A stretch of DNA of 64,000 nucleotides from Arthrobacter sp. (GTDB lineage Bacteria > Actinomycetota > Actinomycetes > Actinomycetales > Micrococcaceae): the NCBI RefSeq assembly GCF_031179985.1, contig NZ_JAPSHJ010000004.1, positions 88,485 to 152,484 on the forward strand, given 5' to 3'. The notes under the pieces were generated by a model. The model did not search any database. It was not told the origin of the DNA and was given only the letters and a program-made list of their open reading frames with translations. Below, in pieces: positions 16,613 through 26,728 of the stretch (positions within the stretch are counted from its first letter, which is position 1; the number at the start of each line of letters is the position of its first letter). A program made the translations under genes and the position numbers.

Positions 16613-17332
16613 ATGAGCACTTCCCCCACAGACAACGCTCGCCGGGACCGCTTCCTTGCGGACCTCCTGGGAGTCATGGCCTATGGGGAGCTTTCCGCCT
16701 TCGAGAGATACTCTGCGGACGCCCGTTACTCGCCAACCCTCCATGACCGGGCCGTTATGGGCAGGATCGCTGTGCAGGAATTCCAGCATTACGAACTGGT
16801 AAGTGCCAGGCTTGCCGGGTTGGGTGTTGATGCCGAGGAAGCCATGCTGCCATTCCAGCCCGCCATCGACCATTTCCACGATCGTACCCGCCCGGCGGAC
16901 TGGTACGAGTCCCTGATGAAGGCGTACGTGATTGACACTGTTTCGGCTGATTTCTACCGTGCAGTGTCCCAGTACGTCGAGCCGCAAAGCAGGCAGCTGA
17001 TCCAGCAGGTTCAGTCAGCCGAAGATGTCACGGAAATTCTTCGTGCACGGCTTAAGAAAGCGTTGTCCGATGATCCCAGGTTGGCGTCGCGGCTGGCCTT
17101 GTGGGGCCGGCGGTTGCTGGGGGAGGCTCTCACCCAGGCGCAGCGGGTGGGCTTCGAGCGTGCTTTCCTGTCGGGCCTCATAGCCGGCCAAGGCAGTGAC
17201 GTACGCGAGTCAGACTCAGGAGTGGGAACCGTCCGGGACGATGCCGGGGCCAAACATATGGTTGCTGATTTGATGAAGGAGCTGGCGGGGAACCACTCCC
17301 GGCGCATGACTCAACTTGGCCTGACAGGGTAG
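16613..17332 (+). CDS. Ferritin-like fold protein
   Basis: This is a 239-residue all-helical protein. The first helix has GELSAFERYSADARY (E near residue 26), and the second has EFQHYE (E-x2-H near residues 60-63), the usual iron ligands of ferritin-like four-helix bundles. Further acidic residues (DWYE, and DTVSADFYR near residue 107) could complete a di-iron site. Relatives include the MiaE-like tRNA hydroxylases, but the specific reaction is unknown. A homologue lies next to the DEAD-box helicase and TetR genes in mycobacteria (Rv3210c), so the linkage is conserved. It is divergent from the RNB gene and convergent with thiE. Confidence 0.7.
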   Translation: MSTSPTDNARRDRFLADLLGVMAYGELSAFERYSADARYSPTLHDRAVMGRIAVQEFQHYELVSARLAGLGVDAEEAMLPFQPAIDHFHDRTRPADWYESLMKAYVIDTVSADFYRAVSQYVEPQSRQLIQQVQSAEDVTEILRARLKKALSDDPRLASRLALWGRRLLGEALTQAQRVGFERAFLSGLIAGQGSDVRESDSGVGTVRDDAGAKHMVADLMKELAGNHSRRMTQLGLTG

Positions 17333-17385
17333 CTGATCGGCTTCGGATGATCAAACCGTCCGGTTGATCAGACCAGCAGCCCGGG

Positions 17386-18072
17386 TCAGGCTCCGGCGTC
17401 GAGCACTTGGAGGATGGCCTTGGCTGCGGCTGCAGGATCGTCTGCCTCTGTGATGGCCCGGACCACCACTACACGCGAGGCTCCGGCCGCCACCACCTGC
17501 TCCACGTTGGCGAGGTCGATGCCGCCAATGGCGAACCAGGGCAGGAGTAAGCCGTCAACAGTCATTCGGTCTGCCGCCCGGATGGCGTCAGCGGCATAAC
17601 TGACGAGTTCAAGCCCGACGGCGGCCCGTCCGGGCTTGGTAGGGGTGGACCAGACCGGCCCCACACAGAAGTAATCCAGGCCGCTCCGCCCGGGTGAAGC
17701 GGCAATAGCGGCGTCAACTTCCCCCGGGGTATGGGTGGAAAGGCCGATCACTGTTTCACTGCCCACGAACGTCCTTGCCGAGTGCAGCGGGAGGTCCTTC
17801 TGGCCAAGGTGTAAGACGGGAGCGCCTGACAAGGACGCGATATCTGCCCTGTCGTTGACCGCCCATAGACGTCCGTGCCGATGAGCCGCGGCCTGCAGTA
17901 CGTCCAGCAGCTCCAGTTCCTCCGCCGCCTCCAGCTGCTTGTCCCGCAACTGGATGATGTCGACGCCCCCTTCGTAGGCGGCATCGATGAAGTCTTCAAA
18001 GTCCCCCCGGCCCTGCCGGGAGTCGGTGCAGAGGTACAGGCGGGCGGTGGTGTGGACGGCAGGCTCGGTCAT
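17386..18072 (-). CDS. thiE: Thiamine-phosphate synthase
   Basis: This 228-residue TIM barrel joins HMP-pyrophosphate and thiazole phosphate to give thiamine monophosphate. The family motifs are visible: IIQLRDK (about 35-41), the [10 protein letters not shown] phosphate-binding loop (about 70-79), HLGQKDLPL (about 88-96), GLSTHTPGE, and the GPVWSTPTK segment. It starts at ATG 18072. It is divergent from thiO, and the TPP riboswitch of that operon is on the other strand, so thiE itself shows no obvious riboswitch control. Confidence 0.93.
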   Translation of the reverse strand: MTEPAVHTTARLYLCTDSRQGRGDFEDFIDAAYEGGVDIIQLRDKQLEAAEELELLDVLQAAAHRHGRLWAVNDRADIASLSGAPVLHLGQKDLPLHSARTFVGSETVIGLSTHTPGEVDAAIAASPGRSGLDYFCVGPVWSTPTKPGRAAVGLELVSYAADAIRAADRMTVDGLLLPWFAIGGIDLANVEQVVAAGASRVVVVRAITEADDPAAAAKAILQVLDAGA

Positions 18073-18103
18073 GGCACCAGCCTAGTTCCTCTAAACTGGG
18101 GGA

Positions 18104-18206
18104 GTACCGCGGGAGCCCGCCGCAGCTGTCACAAACTGCCGGGCTGAGAGGGCGTCAGAGCCGACCGCTTGACCTGATCCGGTTAGTACCGGCGTAGGGA
18201 AGGAAT
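18104..18206 (+). ncRNA. TPP (THI-box) riboswitch
   Basis: The thi-box core elements appear in the right order: GGGAGCCCGC at 18111-18120, CGGGCTGAGAGGG at about 18140-18152, and CCGACCGCTTGACCTGATCCGG followed by GTACCGGCGTAGGGA at about 18161-18200. The GCTGAGA and CTTGACCTGATC signatures are hallmark TPP-contacting segments. The 3' strand of P1 (GTAGGGAAGGA) overlaps the ribosome-binding site of thiO, whose GTG starts at 18210. Ligand binding would therefore most likely block translation initiation. Confidence 0.95.
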
Positions 18207-18209
18207 CCA

Positions 18210-19574
18210 GTGCTCTCCCACCCAGCACTCTCTCCATCGTCCAGTGAAACGTCCGCAGGCTCAGTGAGTGAGCCCGGCTCCGGCACAGATATCAGCGTGG
18301 ATGTCGCAGTCATTGGCGGCGGAGTGGTGGGCCATGCCATCGCGTGGGAAGCGGCCCTGAGCGGCCGCTCCGTGGTCCTGATCGACGATGCCCCTGGTAC
18401 CGGCGCCAGCTGGGCCGCTGCCGGGATGCTGGCCCCGGTGAGTGAACTGCACTACCAGGAGGAAGACCTGCTGGAACTCATGCTCGAGGCTTCAGCCCTC
18501 TGGCCGGCGTTCGCCGCCGGACTCGCTCCCTCCATCGACAGCCGTGCCAACAAAGACTCGGATGAGGCTGAAGCGGCGGGGTCCGGTACCGGATACGTCA
18601 CCACTCCCACGCTCGTCATCGGCGCTGATGCTGCAGACCGCCGGGCGCTCGAGGATCTGAGGCTGGTGCAGGGAACGAACGGGCTCACGGTGGAGCCATT
18701 GACAGTTCGTGAAGCACGCTCCATTGAGCCCCTGCTCAGTCCCGCTGTGGCCGGTGCTTACCGCATCGCCGCGGATCATCAGGTGGACCCTCGAAGGCTC
18801 CTTGCCCGGATCGCCGAGGCTCTGGTTGATCCCCGGCGTTCCGGGGCAACCTGCCAAATGCTTCCGGCAAGGGCAGCCGGCCTGCGGTGGGACGGCGACC
18901 GCGTAGCCGGCGTCGTCCTGGACAACGGAAGAGCCATCCATGCCGGCGAGACTGTCCTGGCCAACGGACTTGGTGCGGAAAAACTGGACGGCCTTCCGCC
19001 GGGACTCGATCTTCCTTTGCGGCCTGTCTACGGGGATATCATCAGGCTCCGCGTTCCTGCTCACCTCCAGCCGCTGCTGACCTCAACGGTCCGGGGCATG
19101 GTTCATGGCGTGCCGGTGTATATCGTTCCACGGGATGACGGGACTGTAGTGATCGGAGCCACGCAGAGGGAAGCAGCTGTGGAAGCAGGTGCAGCAGAGG
19201 CAGCGGTCTCCGCCGGAGGTATTTACCAGTTGTTGCGCGACGCACAGGTACTTCTCCCCGCGGTGGCCGAACTGGAGCTGCTGGAATGCACCGCCCGGGG
19301 ACGGCCCGGCACCCCTGACAATGCGCCGCTGCTGGGCAGGGTGCGGGGCCTCAGAGATGATGCTGACGTCTTGGGCCTCATTGTGGCAACAGGATTCTTT
19401 CGCCACGGCATACTGCTGGCCCCCGCCGCCGCATCAATCTGCGTGCAGCTGATGGACGGCCGGTCCGATCCGCGCTGGACGGTTTTCGAACCCGGACGAT
19501 TCTCCTCAGGTTTCTCGGCCGGCCACGTCCGGCGCCACTCCGATCCGGCAACAGCCGGTACCTCTCCGCAGTAA
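18210..19574 (+). CDS. thiO: Glycine oxidase ThiO
   Basis: This 454-residue FAD enzyme of the D-amino-acid oxidase family has the dinucleotide-binding motif IGGGVVGHAIAWEA (about 35-48). It oxidises glycine to dehydroglycine for thiazole formation. The N-terminal 25 residues before the Rossmann fold are low complexity. The GTG start at 18210 lies only a few bases after the TPP riboswitch, so expression should fall when TPP is plentiful. The downstream thiS and thiG genes follow closely. It replaces the radical-SAM ThiH route and implies aerobic thiazole synthesis. Confidence 0.92.
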   Translation: MLSHPALSPSSSETSAGSVSEPGSGTDISVDVAVIGGGVVGHAIAWEAALSGRSVVLIDDAPGTGASWAAAGMLAPVSELHYQEEDLLELMLEASALWPAFAAGLAPSIDSRANKDSDEAEAAGSGTGYVTTPTLVIGADAADRRALEDLRLVQGTNGLTVEPLTVREARSIEPLLSPAVAGAYRIAADHQVDPRRLLARIAEALVDPRRSGATCQMLPARAAGLRWDGDRVAGVVLDNGRAIHAGETVLANGLGAEKLDGLPPGLDLPLRPVYGDIIRLRVPAHLQPLLTSTVRGMVHGVPVYIVPRDDGTVVIGATQREAAVEAGAAEAAVSAGGIYQLLRDAQVLLPAVAELELLECTARGRPGTPDNAPLLGRVRGLRDDADVLGLIVATGFFRHGILLAPAAASICVQLMDGRSDPRWTVFEPGRFSSGFSAGHVRRHSDPATAGTSPQ

Positions 19575-19582
19575 GGAACAGT

Positions 19583-20672
<1,090 letters not shown>

Positions 20673-20761
20673 CCCGTCCTTCCGGGACAGTTGCCTGGTT
20701 CAGCTTTCCGGGCCGGCCGACGGCGGACCTGTTCGCCTGCTATCAGTTCCAGGAGGGCATC

Positions 20762-21442
20762 ATGCCTGAACCAGTCGTACCTGAAAAAGCAGCGGTACTC
20801 ACCCGGCCGCAGATTGATGAAGCGCTTGCCGGGCTGCCTGACTGGCGTTACCGCCTCGGGGGCCTGGTGACTGTCTACAAATTGCCGACGGCCGCCAAAG
20901 CGCTGGACCTCATTGCCGCCGTCGGACGTCTGGCAGAAGAACAGGACCATCACCCTGACCTCGATTGGCGGTTCAACAGGGTGTTCATCCGCTTTACCTC
21001 CCATGACGCGGGATCTGAAGTGACCGGGCGGGACATTACCGCCGCGACGTCGGTGAGCGCAGAGGCGGAAGCGGCAGGTGCAACTGCTGAACCGGGCCTC
21101 TACAGAACGATCGAAATCGCCATAGACACAGCCGATCCCGCCGAAATTTCAGACGTGTGGAGCGTTGCCCTCGGGTACAAAAAGGGCCGCTACGGCGACC
21201 TGGTGGACCCCTATGGAAGGGGGCCCAGTCTCTGGTTTCAGAAGACGTCCACACCAAATCCCAACCGGCTTCACCTGGATATCCACCGGAGCAAAGTGGA
21301 ATCGGGACCTGCGCTGGAGAAGACCGCCGGCACAGGCGCCCTGATGGACTACGGCCACGCCCCTCATTGGGTTGTTGTAACCGACGCCCAAGGAAACCGG
21401 TTGTGCCTGTGCACCGAAGAAGGCCACGAGCCGGACCTCTGA
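20762..21442 (+). CDS. Fusion of pterin-4a-carbinolamine dehydratase and VOC/glyoxalase-like domain
   Basis: The protein has 226 residues in two parts. Residues about 12-95 match pterin-4a-carbinolamine dehydratase (PhhB/DCoH), including the active-site EQDHHPDLDW segment. Residues about 110-226 form a glyoxalase-like VOC domain (TIEIAIDTADP at its start and a C-terminal LCLCTEEGHE). The first part would dehydrate 4a-hydroxytetrahydropterin; the second has no assignable substrate. A strong AGGAGGG site precedes the ATG. It lies about 90 bases after thiG and may share its transcript, but no thiamine role is evident. Confidence 0.8.
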   Translation: MPEPVVPEKAAVLTRPQIDEALAGLPDWRYRLGGLVTVYKLPTAAKALDLIAAVGRLAEEQDHHPDLDWRFNRVFIRFTSHDAGSEVTGRDITAATSVSAEAEAAGATAEPGLYRTIEIAIDTADPAEISDVWSVALGYKKGRYGDLVDPYGRGPSLWFQKTSTPNPNRLHLDIHRSKVESGPALEKTAGTGALMDYGHAPHWVVVTDAQGNRLCLCTEEGHEPDL

Positions 21443-21466
21443 GGATCCGCTGTGGCCTTATCCGGC

Positions 21467-21521
21467 TAGAGCCGCGTCGCTTTTAGAGCCGTGTTTCTTT
21501 TAGAGCCCGTCCGTTAGAGCC
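21467..21521. repeat. Four short direct repeats (TAGAGCC) in a convergent intergenic gap
   Basis: The heptamer TAGAGCC occurs at 21467, 21484, 21501 and 21515, with a 17-base period for the first three. The second and third are embedded in longer matching context (CTTTTAGAGCC). The last copy reaches into the stop codon of the three-helix membrane protein gene. Its function is unknown; it may be a small slippage-prone repeat. Confidence 0.6.
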
Positions 21522-21816
21522 TCAGTGCGGCAGTGAGCCGCGCGGTGTCGTGCCGGGCCCGGGTTTTCCCAAGGTAAAGGGCAGCAGCCAGGGCGGCCGC
21601 GGTGCCCAGAACCATCGGAAGGATCCAGGGAATCCAGGTCAGGCCCGGCTGGTAACTGAACCCGGCGGTAGTGAACAGGATCCAGCTCAAAAGCCCTACC
21701 GCCGTGGCTACTCCCGCCGGCATCAGAATGCCGTATTTGGCATGCCTGCGGTCATTCGCCCAGATGATGAAACCTGCAGCTACTGTCACGAAAGAGACGA
21801 TGACGAGAGAAAGCAT
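21514..21816 (-). CDS. Small hypothetical membrane protein (three helices)
   Basis: This 100-residue protein has three predicted membrane helices at about 3-21, 29-51 and 60-82, and a short basic C-terminal tail. I do not recognise a family beyond conserved actinobacterial small membrane proteins. It is immediately downstream of the DUF3107 gene on the same strand (17 bases), so the two may be co-transcribed. Codon use is like the neighbours, which supports it as a real gene. Confidence 0.65.
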   Translation of the reverse strand: MLSLVIVSFVTVAAGFIIWANDRRHAKYGILMPAGVATAVGLLSWILFTTAGFSYQPGLTWIPWILPMVLGTAAALAAALYLGKTRARHDTARLTAALRL

Positions 21817-21833
21817 GTGGAACTCCTGCCAGG

Positions 21834-22058
21834 TTAGAGTGCGCCGAATCCGACCCTGCGGACTTCTTCCGCTCCGATTTCTACGTAACCAAGGGTGTTG
21901 GAGGGGATTATGACCAAACGGCCTTTGTCGTCTTTCAGCCTGAGCTCAGTTCCTTTGGAAATGGCTTCCGCAACCACCTTGGCGACCTCGTCAGCATCCT
22001 GAGCCGATTCCAGCACAATTTCACGGCCGATGTTCTGAATGCCGATCTTTACTTCCAC
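21834..22058 (-). CDS. DUF3107 domain protein
   Basis: The protein has 74 residues and its entire length matches DUF3107, a small actinobacterial family with an EVKIGIQN start and conserved ERE-like and GYVEIG segments. Its function is not established. The next gene upstream on the same strand is the TetR regulator, and the same pair occurs in mycobacteria (Rv3208A-Rv3208), so it probably belongs to that regulatory unit. Confidence 0.85.
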   Translation of the reverse strand: MEVKIGIQNIGREIVLESAQDADEVAKVVAEAISKGTELRLKDDKGRLVIIPSNTLGYVEIGAEEVRRVGFGAL

Positions 22059-22118
22059 AGCGAGGCCTCCCAGCCAATCAAAGTTAAAAAAATTCCGAAG
22101 ACAGTTTCTATTTGTAGT

Positions 22119-22787
22119 CTAGGTCTCTTTGGGGAAGCGACTGATTCCGCGCCAAGCTAAACGGTAAATCAGGTCGCTGGCAACATCGAGGTCCAGGTTG
22201 CCGTCTGTTTCGAGCCAATAGCGCGCGCTTACCTGGGCCATTCCAGCGAGTGCCCGGCCAAGCAGCTGTGCTTCCAGGGGCGGAAGTTTTGTGTCCTCGG
22301 CGATGACACGCGCCACGGCGTCGGCAAAGGTCTTGTTAAAGGTTTCGAGCCTCGAGCTGACATCCGGATCATTGATGAGGTCAGATTCGAAAACCAGCCG
22401 GTGGGCCTGGTCATCATTCGCAATAAAGCGGAAGTAGGCACGCATCACTGCCTGAACACGCTCGTCATTGTCCGTGGTGGAGTTCAGAGCGCCGAGCAAC
22501 AGTTCGGTCAGCGCGGTGAGGTGGCTGTCCAGCAGAGCGAGATACAGCTCCCGCTTGGAGGGGAAGTGCTGATAGAGCACAGGCTTGCTGACCCGTGCCG
22601 TCTCTGCGATCTCGTCCATGGCCGCCCCGTGGTAGCCGTTGGCAACAAAGACCTCCTGGGCTGCGGACAGTAACTGGGCCCTGCGTTCATCACGGGGTAG
22701 CCGAGCGGAGCGGGGACCGGAAGCACGCGCCTGCCCGCCAACGGGCTTTCCGTCCTGTACCCGGTCGACCGGTGCATGATGAGCCAC
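22119..22787 (-). CDS. TetR-family transcriptional regulator (FasR-like by position)
   Basis: This 222-residue protein has an N-terminal TetR helix-turn-helix (about 28-75, with GYHGAAMDEIA and VSKPVLYQHFPSKRELYLALL) and a C-terminal all-helical ligand domain. In M. tuberculosis the gene in this position (Rv3208) is FasR, which controls fatty acid synthase in response to long-chain acyl-CoA. Orthology here is inferred from gene order (ferritin-like, DUF3107, TetR, MoeB-like), not proven. The start is a GTG. A 27-bp imperfect inverted repeat lies just upstream and may be its operator. Confidence 0.8.
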   Translation of the reverse strand: MAHHAPVDRVQDGKPVGGQARASGPRSARLPRDERRAQLLSAAQEVFVANGYHGAAMDEIAETARVSKPVLYQHFPSKRELYLALLDSHLTALTELLLGALNSTTDNDERVQAVMRAYFRFIANDDQAHRLVFESDLINDPDVSSRLETFNKTFADAVARVIAEDTKLPPLEAQLLGRALAGMAQVSARYWLETDGNLDLDVASDLIYRLAWRGISRFPKET

Positions 22788-22810
22788 TTTATGGCCTTCC
22801 TTCCCTTGCA

Positions 22811-22837
22811 GTTACCTCTACTTTACGTGGGGGTAAC
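22811..22837. promoter_or_regulatory. Candidate TetR operator
   Basis: An 11-bp imperfect inverted repeat (GTTACCTCTAC at 22811-22821 and GTGGGGGTAAC at 22827-22837, nine of eleven positions complementary) with a five-base centre lies between the divergent TetR and MoeB-like genes. Size, symmetry and position are typical of a TetR autoregulatory operator, which could also affect the MoeB-like gene. Confidence 0.55.
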
Positions 22838-22871
22838 ATGACCTGACGGCATCTTCGGCATACATTGAAGT

Positions 22872-24071
22872 ATGGCTTCCATGATCTCCACTACAGCTGC
22901 CCCTACGGCCATCGGACCTTTGGTGGAACCGGCGGAAGGGCTGAGCGCCCAAGAGGTGGAGAGGTACTCCCGGCATCTCATCATTCCTGAGATCGGGACA
23001 ATGGGCCAACGGCGGCTCAAAAACGCAAAAGTGCTGGTGATCGGTGCCGGCGGACTTGGTTCGCCTGCCCTGCTGTACTTGGCCGCTGCCGGAGTGGGGA
23101 CGCTGGGGATTATTGACGACGACGTCGTGGATCTCAGCAATCTTCAACGCCAGGTCATCCACGGAGTGGCGGACGTCGGCAGGCCCAAGATCGAATCTGC
23201 CCGGGATGCAGTGGCGGCCCTGAATCCTCTGGTTGATGTCCGGCTCCATAATGTGCGGCTGGATGCCTCCAATGCCCTTGAACTTTTCGCGGACTACGAC
23301 CTCATCCTGGATGGTGCCGATAACTTCGCCACGCGCTATCTGGTCAATGACGCCGCTGCAATACTGGGCAAACCTTACGTCTGGGGTTCCATTTTCAGGT
23401 TTGACGGCCAGGTCAGCGTCTTCTGGGAAAAACACGGCCCTACCTACCGTGACCTCTATCCGGAGGCACCGCCTGCCGGATCTGTTCCCTCCTGCGGCGA
23501 GGGAGGAGTGTTCGGCATGCTGTGCGCGGCTGTGGGCTCCCTGATGGTGACGGAGGCAGTCAAGCTCATCACCGGCGTCGGACGTTCCCTGCTGGGGCGT
23601 GTGGCCCTCTTTGACGCGCTGGGTGGAAGCTGGCGCGAGATCAAGGTTTCCAAGGATCCTGCAGCCGAGCCCATCACCGCGCTGACTGACTATGAGGCCT
23701 TCTGCGGCATCCTTCCGGCCTCCTCCACCGCGAACGAGAACACCATCACCGCCAAGCAGCTGGCAACCATGCTTGCCGCCCGCAAGGCCGGCCTCAAGGA
23801 GTTCGACCTCGTGGACGTCCGGGAATCCGGGGAGCACGACATCGTCAGCATCGACGGGTCGGTACTCATCCCGCAGGGCAGGATCCTCGCAGGTGAGGCC
23901 TGGTCAGAACTGCCCCAGGACCGGGATATTGTGTTCCACTGCAAGGCCGGAACCCGTTCAGCCGCGGTTCTGGCCGCAGCAAAAAAGGCGGGGTATGAAC
24001 GGGTCAGCCATCTCGACGGCGGCATTCTCGCGTGGGTGAAGGACGTGGAGCCGGGAAAGCCTGTCTACTAG
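22872..24071 (+). CDS. MoeB/MoeZ-type adenylyltransferase with rhodanese domain
   Basis: This 399-residue protein has two domains. The N-terminal ThiF/MoeB E1-like domain (about 25-270) contains GAGGLGSP and NLQRQVIHG and adenylates the Gly-Gly tail of sulfur carriers. The C-terminal rhodanese domain (about 295-395) contains the active-site loop HCKAGTRSA, whose Cys takes up persulfide sulfur. Proteins of this kind (MoeZ) serve MoaD, CysO-like and ThiS carriers. Since thiS in this window has no neighbouring thiF, this protein could serve it. The stop overlaps the hemA stop on the opposite strand by four bases. Confidence 0.88.
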   Translation: MASMISTTAAPTAIGPLVEPAEGLSAQEVERYSRHLIIPEIGTMGQRRLKNAKVLVIGAGGLGSPALLYLAAAGVGTLGIIDDDVVDLSNLQRQVIHGVADVGRPKIESARDAVAALNPLVDVRLHNVRLDASNALELFADYDLILDGADNFATRYLVNDAAAILGKPYVWGSIFRFDGQVSVFWEKHGPTYRDLYPEAPPAGSVPSCGEGGVFGMLCAAVGSLMVTEAVKLITGVGRSLLGRVALFDALGGSWREIKVSKDPAAEPITALTDYEAFCGILPASSTANENTITAKQLATMLAARKAGLKEFDLVDVRESGEHDIVSIDGSVLIPQGRILAGEAWSELPQDRDIVFHCKAGTRSAAVLAAAKKAGYERVSHLDGGILAWVKDVEPGKPVY

Positions 24072-25435
24072 GCGGATTCGCGCCGGTCGTCGATGGAGAT
24101 CTGCGTGTGATCCACCGGGCATTCTGCCTCAGGGTCCGAGGCGGGTGGCGCAGAGGGCTGGAGAGGTGCCGGTGCAGCTGCCTGCTCCACGCTGATGCCG
24201 TAGAGGGCTTCAAGGGCTGCGACGTACTCGTCCTGTTGGCCGTTGGCGGCGAGTTCCCGGGCCCGGACCGTGGGAACATGGAGCAACTGCTTGACCATGC
24301 GGCGGAGGGCGAACTCCACCTCTTCGGCCGCTGCCGTACAGCCGTGGCGCGCGCGTACCTTCTCCATCTCGGCGTCGAGGACGTTCATGGTGTGGCGGCG
24401 CAGGGCAACAATGGCTGAATCGACCGAGCGGGCCTCGCGTTCCTGCTCAAATGCTTTGGCTGCTGCGGTGACGATGCTGCTGGCCTGGGACAGGGATTCG
24501 GCCTGCTCCTGCGGGGCCGCGAGCCGTACGGACTCAAGGGTCAGCAGTTCCACGCCGTCCAGCTCTCCCACAGCAGGGTCAAAATCATGGGTCAGGGCGA
24601 GGTCGATCGCAATCAGCGGCTGTGGAGAGTCAGCACGGACACGTGCCAGCTCCCCGGCCTCGACCCTGGTGTCTGATCCGCTGCAACCGATCATGAGGTC
24701 CGCTGCAGCGACCGCGACAGGAAGGGATTCTTCGTCCAACGCCACACCGCCGCGAGTTGCGACGAAACCTGCGGCACGGCCGGAGGAGGAAAAGACGGAA
24801 ACATCCGTGCAGCCGCGCTCACGCAAAAGCGACATCGTGGCTCCGGCGTAGGCGCCGGTACCGAAGATGACCGCCTTCTTGGTTGCCCAATCCGCGTTCT
24901 CGGAAAGATCAGCGGCAAGGTCGAGGGCCACGGACACGATAGAAAGCCCGCGTGAACCGAGTGCGGTCTGGGCGCCGACGTCCTTGGCGGTTTTTGAGGC
25001 AGCCTGGAACAAGCGGACCAGCCCCGAGCTCGCGGTTCCCTCATGCTGCGCCTGGATCAGGGCACGGCGGACCTGACCGGCGATTTCGCGTTCACCGACG
25101 ACGGCGGAATCCAGCCCGGAGCTGACGGCAAAGAGGTGCTTTGTCACCTCAGTCCCGATGCGTGTGCTGAATGACCTGGACACGAGTTGCTCACTGAGCC
25201 CGCTGCTTCCGCTGATCTGTGCCACCAGGGCAGCACGTGCCGCCTCAACATCATCCGAATGGACTGCTTCGCCATAAATCTCGAAGCGGTTGCAGGTGGC
25301 AAGGACAATCGCACCCGTGACTTCCGGCGATCCGGAGAGTGCGGATGTAGCGAGCTCTGAAGCGCCGGTGCTCAACTGAGCAACGGTTTCAAGGTCGATG
25401 TCGGCGTGTGTAGCCACCAATGAAAAAAGAACCAC
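24068..25435 (-). CDS. hemA: Glutamyl-tRNA reductase
   Basis: This 455-residue protein reduces glutamyl-tRNA to glutamate-1-semialdehyde, the first committed step of tetrapyrrole synthesis. The nucleophilic Cys is C48 in ATCNRFE. The NADPH-binding GTGAYAG motif and the C-terminal dimerisation domain follow. The open frame runs up to 25585, but the GTG at 25435 ([15 protein letters not shown]) is chosen because it matches the family N-terminus. A TATGAT hexamer nine bases upstream suggests a nearly leaderless mRNA. A short proline/alanine-rich tail follows the dimerisation domain. It is divergent from the hemE operon. Confidence 0.92.
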   Translation of the reverse strand: MVLFSLVATHADIDLETVAQLSTGASELATSALSGSPEVTGAIVLATCNRFEIYGEAVHSDDVEAARAALVAQISGSSGLSEQLVSRSFSTRIGTEVTKHLFAVSSGLDSAVVGEREIAGQVRRALIQAQHEGTASSGLVRLFQAASKTAKDVGAQTALGSRGLSIVSVALDLAADLSENADWATKKAVIFGTGAYAGATMSLLRERGCTDVSVFSSSGRAAGFVATRGGVALDEESLPVAVAAADLMIGCSGSDTRVEAGELARVRADSPQPLIAIDLALTHDFDPAVGELDGVELLTLESVRLAAPQEQAESLSQASSIVTAAAKAFEQEREARSVDSAIVALRRHTMNVLDAEMEKVRARHGCTAAAEEVEFALRRMVKQLLHVPTVRARELAANGQQDEYVAALEALYGISVEQAAAPAPLQPSAPPASDPEAECPVDHTQISIDDRRESA

Positions 25436-25444
25436 AGCAGCACA

Positions 25445-25475
25445 ATCATAGCTTTTTCGTGTCCGTGTAGAACAA
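25445..25475 (-). promoter_or_regulatory. Candidate promoter giving a leaderless hemA transcript
   Basis: On the minus strand TATGAT occupies 25450-25445, with a TTGTTC-like -35 about 19 bases upstream. The hemA GTG begins at 25435, nine bases after the -10. Initiation 6-8 bases after TATGAT would leave one to three leader bases. No Shine-Dalgarno sequence is visible before the GTG. Confidence 0.45.
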
Positions 25476-25593
25476 CTCAATGAAGTGGAGTGCAGCACCA
25501 GCCCTTGTGATCCCCGCCACGGGGGAATGCCTACACCAACAGATGACAAGCTGTCGTTATCTTTTGGGCCGGAATTTGGGCACAATCGAAGGC

Positions 25594-26724
25594 ATGATCT
25601 CTAGCGCTGCAACTTCAGACGGCACGGCATCCAACGGTACGGTGAGCCACACCCACCCGGGCAGTCTCGACTCAGGCCACCCCTTGATGGATGGGCGTAC
25701 GGCGGACTCGCCCTTGATTACTGCCTACCGCGGCGGGAAGCCGTCCCGCCGTCCTGTGTGGTTCATGCGCCAGGCGGGCCGCTCGCTGCCGGAATACCTG
25801 AAGGTCCGCGAGGGCGTCGCGATGCTCGAGTCCTGCCTGCGGCCTGAGCTTGCCTCTGAAATCACACTGCAACCGGTGCGCCGCCATGACGTGGATGCCG
25901 CCATTTTCTTTTCGGACATCGTCATTCCCCTCAAGCTTGCCGGTGTCGGCGTCGATATTGTCCCGGGGGTTGGCCCTGTGCTGGACAAGCCGGTGCGGAC
26001 GGCAGCGGACGTAGCTGCGCTGCCAAAGCTGACGTGGGAAGCGCTGGAGCCGATCAGGGAAGCTGTGCGTCTCACAGTGGCCCAGTTGGGTAAAACACCC
26101 CTGATCGGATTCGCGGGTGCACCCTTCACGCTGGCCGCCTACATGGTGGAGGGCAAGCCGTCCCGGGATCACCTGGGTCCGCGCACCATGATGCACGCTG
26201 ATCCGGAAACGTGGCAGGCTCTGGCCAACTGGGCAGCCGACGCCTCAGGCCTTTTCCTGCGGGCGCAGCTGGAAGCCGGAGCTTCCGCCGGCCAGCTCTT
26301 CGATTCGTGGGCCGGTTCCCTTGGCCTTGCTGACTACCAACGTTTTGTTGCCCCGGCCTCCGCCCGCGCCCTGGACCACGTGCGGCATCTTGGCGCACCC
26401 CTCATCCACTTCGGCACAGGCACCTCTGAACTCCTGGTGGCCATGCGCAACGTCGGCGTCGACGTCGTCGGGGTGGACTACCGCCTGCCGCTGGACGAGG
26501 CAAACCGGCGCCTGGGCGGAACAGTACCATTGCAGGGCAACATCGATCCCGCGCTGCTCTCGGCTCCCTGGCCGGTGCTCGAAGCCCACGTCCGCGAGGT
26601 TATCGCTGCCGGTTCGGCAGCACCAGGCCATGTGCTGAATCTCGGCCATGGCGTACCGCCGGAAACCGATCCGACCGTCCTGACCCGCGTCGTCGAACTT
26701 ATTCATTCGATTTCCCCCGAATAA
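25594..26724 (+). CDS. hemE: Uroporphyrinogen III decarboxylase
   Basis: This 376-residue TIM barrel converts uroporphyrinogen III to coproporphyrinogen III. The signature [16 protein letters not shown] near residues 49-64 and the second signature [10 protein letters not shown] are both present. The ATG at 25594 is chosen over upstream starts because it gives the family length. The N-terminal 30 residues are Ser/Thr-rich and variable. It is the first gene of the heme operon and is divergent from hemA; cgoX begins four bases after its stop. Confidence 0.95.
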   Translation: MISSAATSDGTASNGTVSHTHPGSLDSGHPLMDGRTADSPLITAYRGGKPSRRPVWFMRQAGRSLPEYLKVREGVAMLESCLRPELASEITLQPVRRHDVDAAIFFSDIVIPLKLAGVGVDIVPGVGPVLDKPVRTAADVAALPKLTWEALEPIREAVRLTVAQLGKTPLIGFAGAPFTLAAYMVEGKPSRDHLGPRTMMHADPETWQALANWAADASGLFLRAQLEAGASAGQLFDSWAGSLGLADYQRFVAPASARALDHVRHLGAPLIHFGTGTSELLVAMRNVGVDVVGVDYRLPLDEANRRLGGTVPLQGNIDPALLSAPWPVLEAHVREVIAAGSAAPGHVLNLGHGVPPETDPTVLTRVVELIHSISPE

Positions 26725-26728
26725 GCCC

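Noticed and set aside
17349..17369. Hairpin between the ferritin-like gene and thiE (GATCAAACCG with CGGTTGATC)
   Set aside because: The stem is short with a bulge and a two-base loop, and no T-tract follows; it is too weak to list as a terminator.
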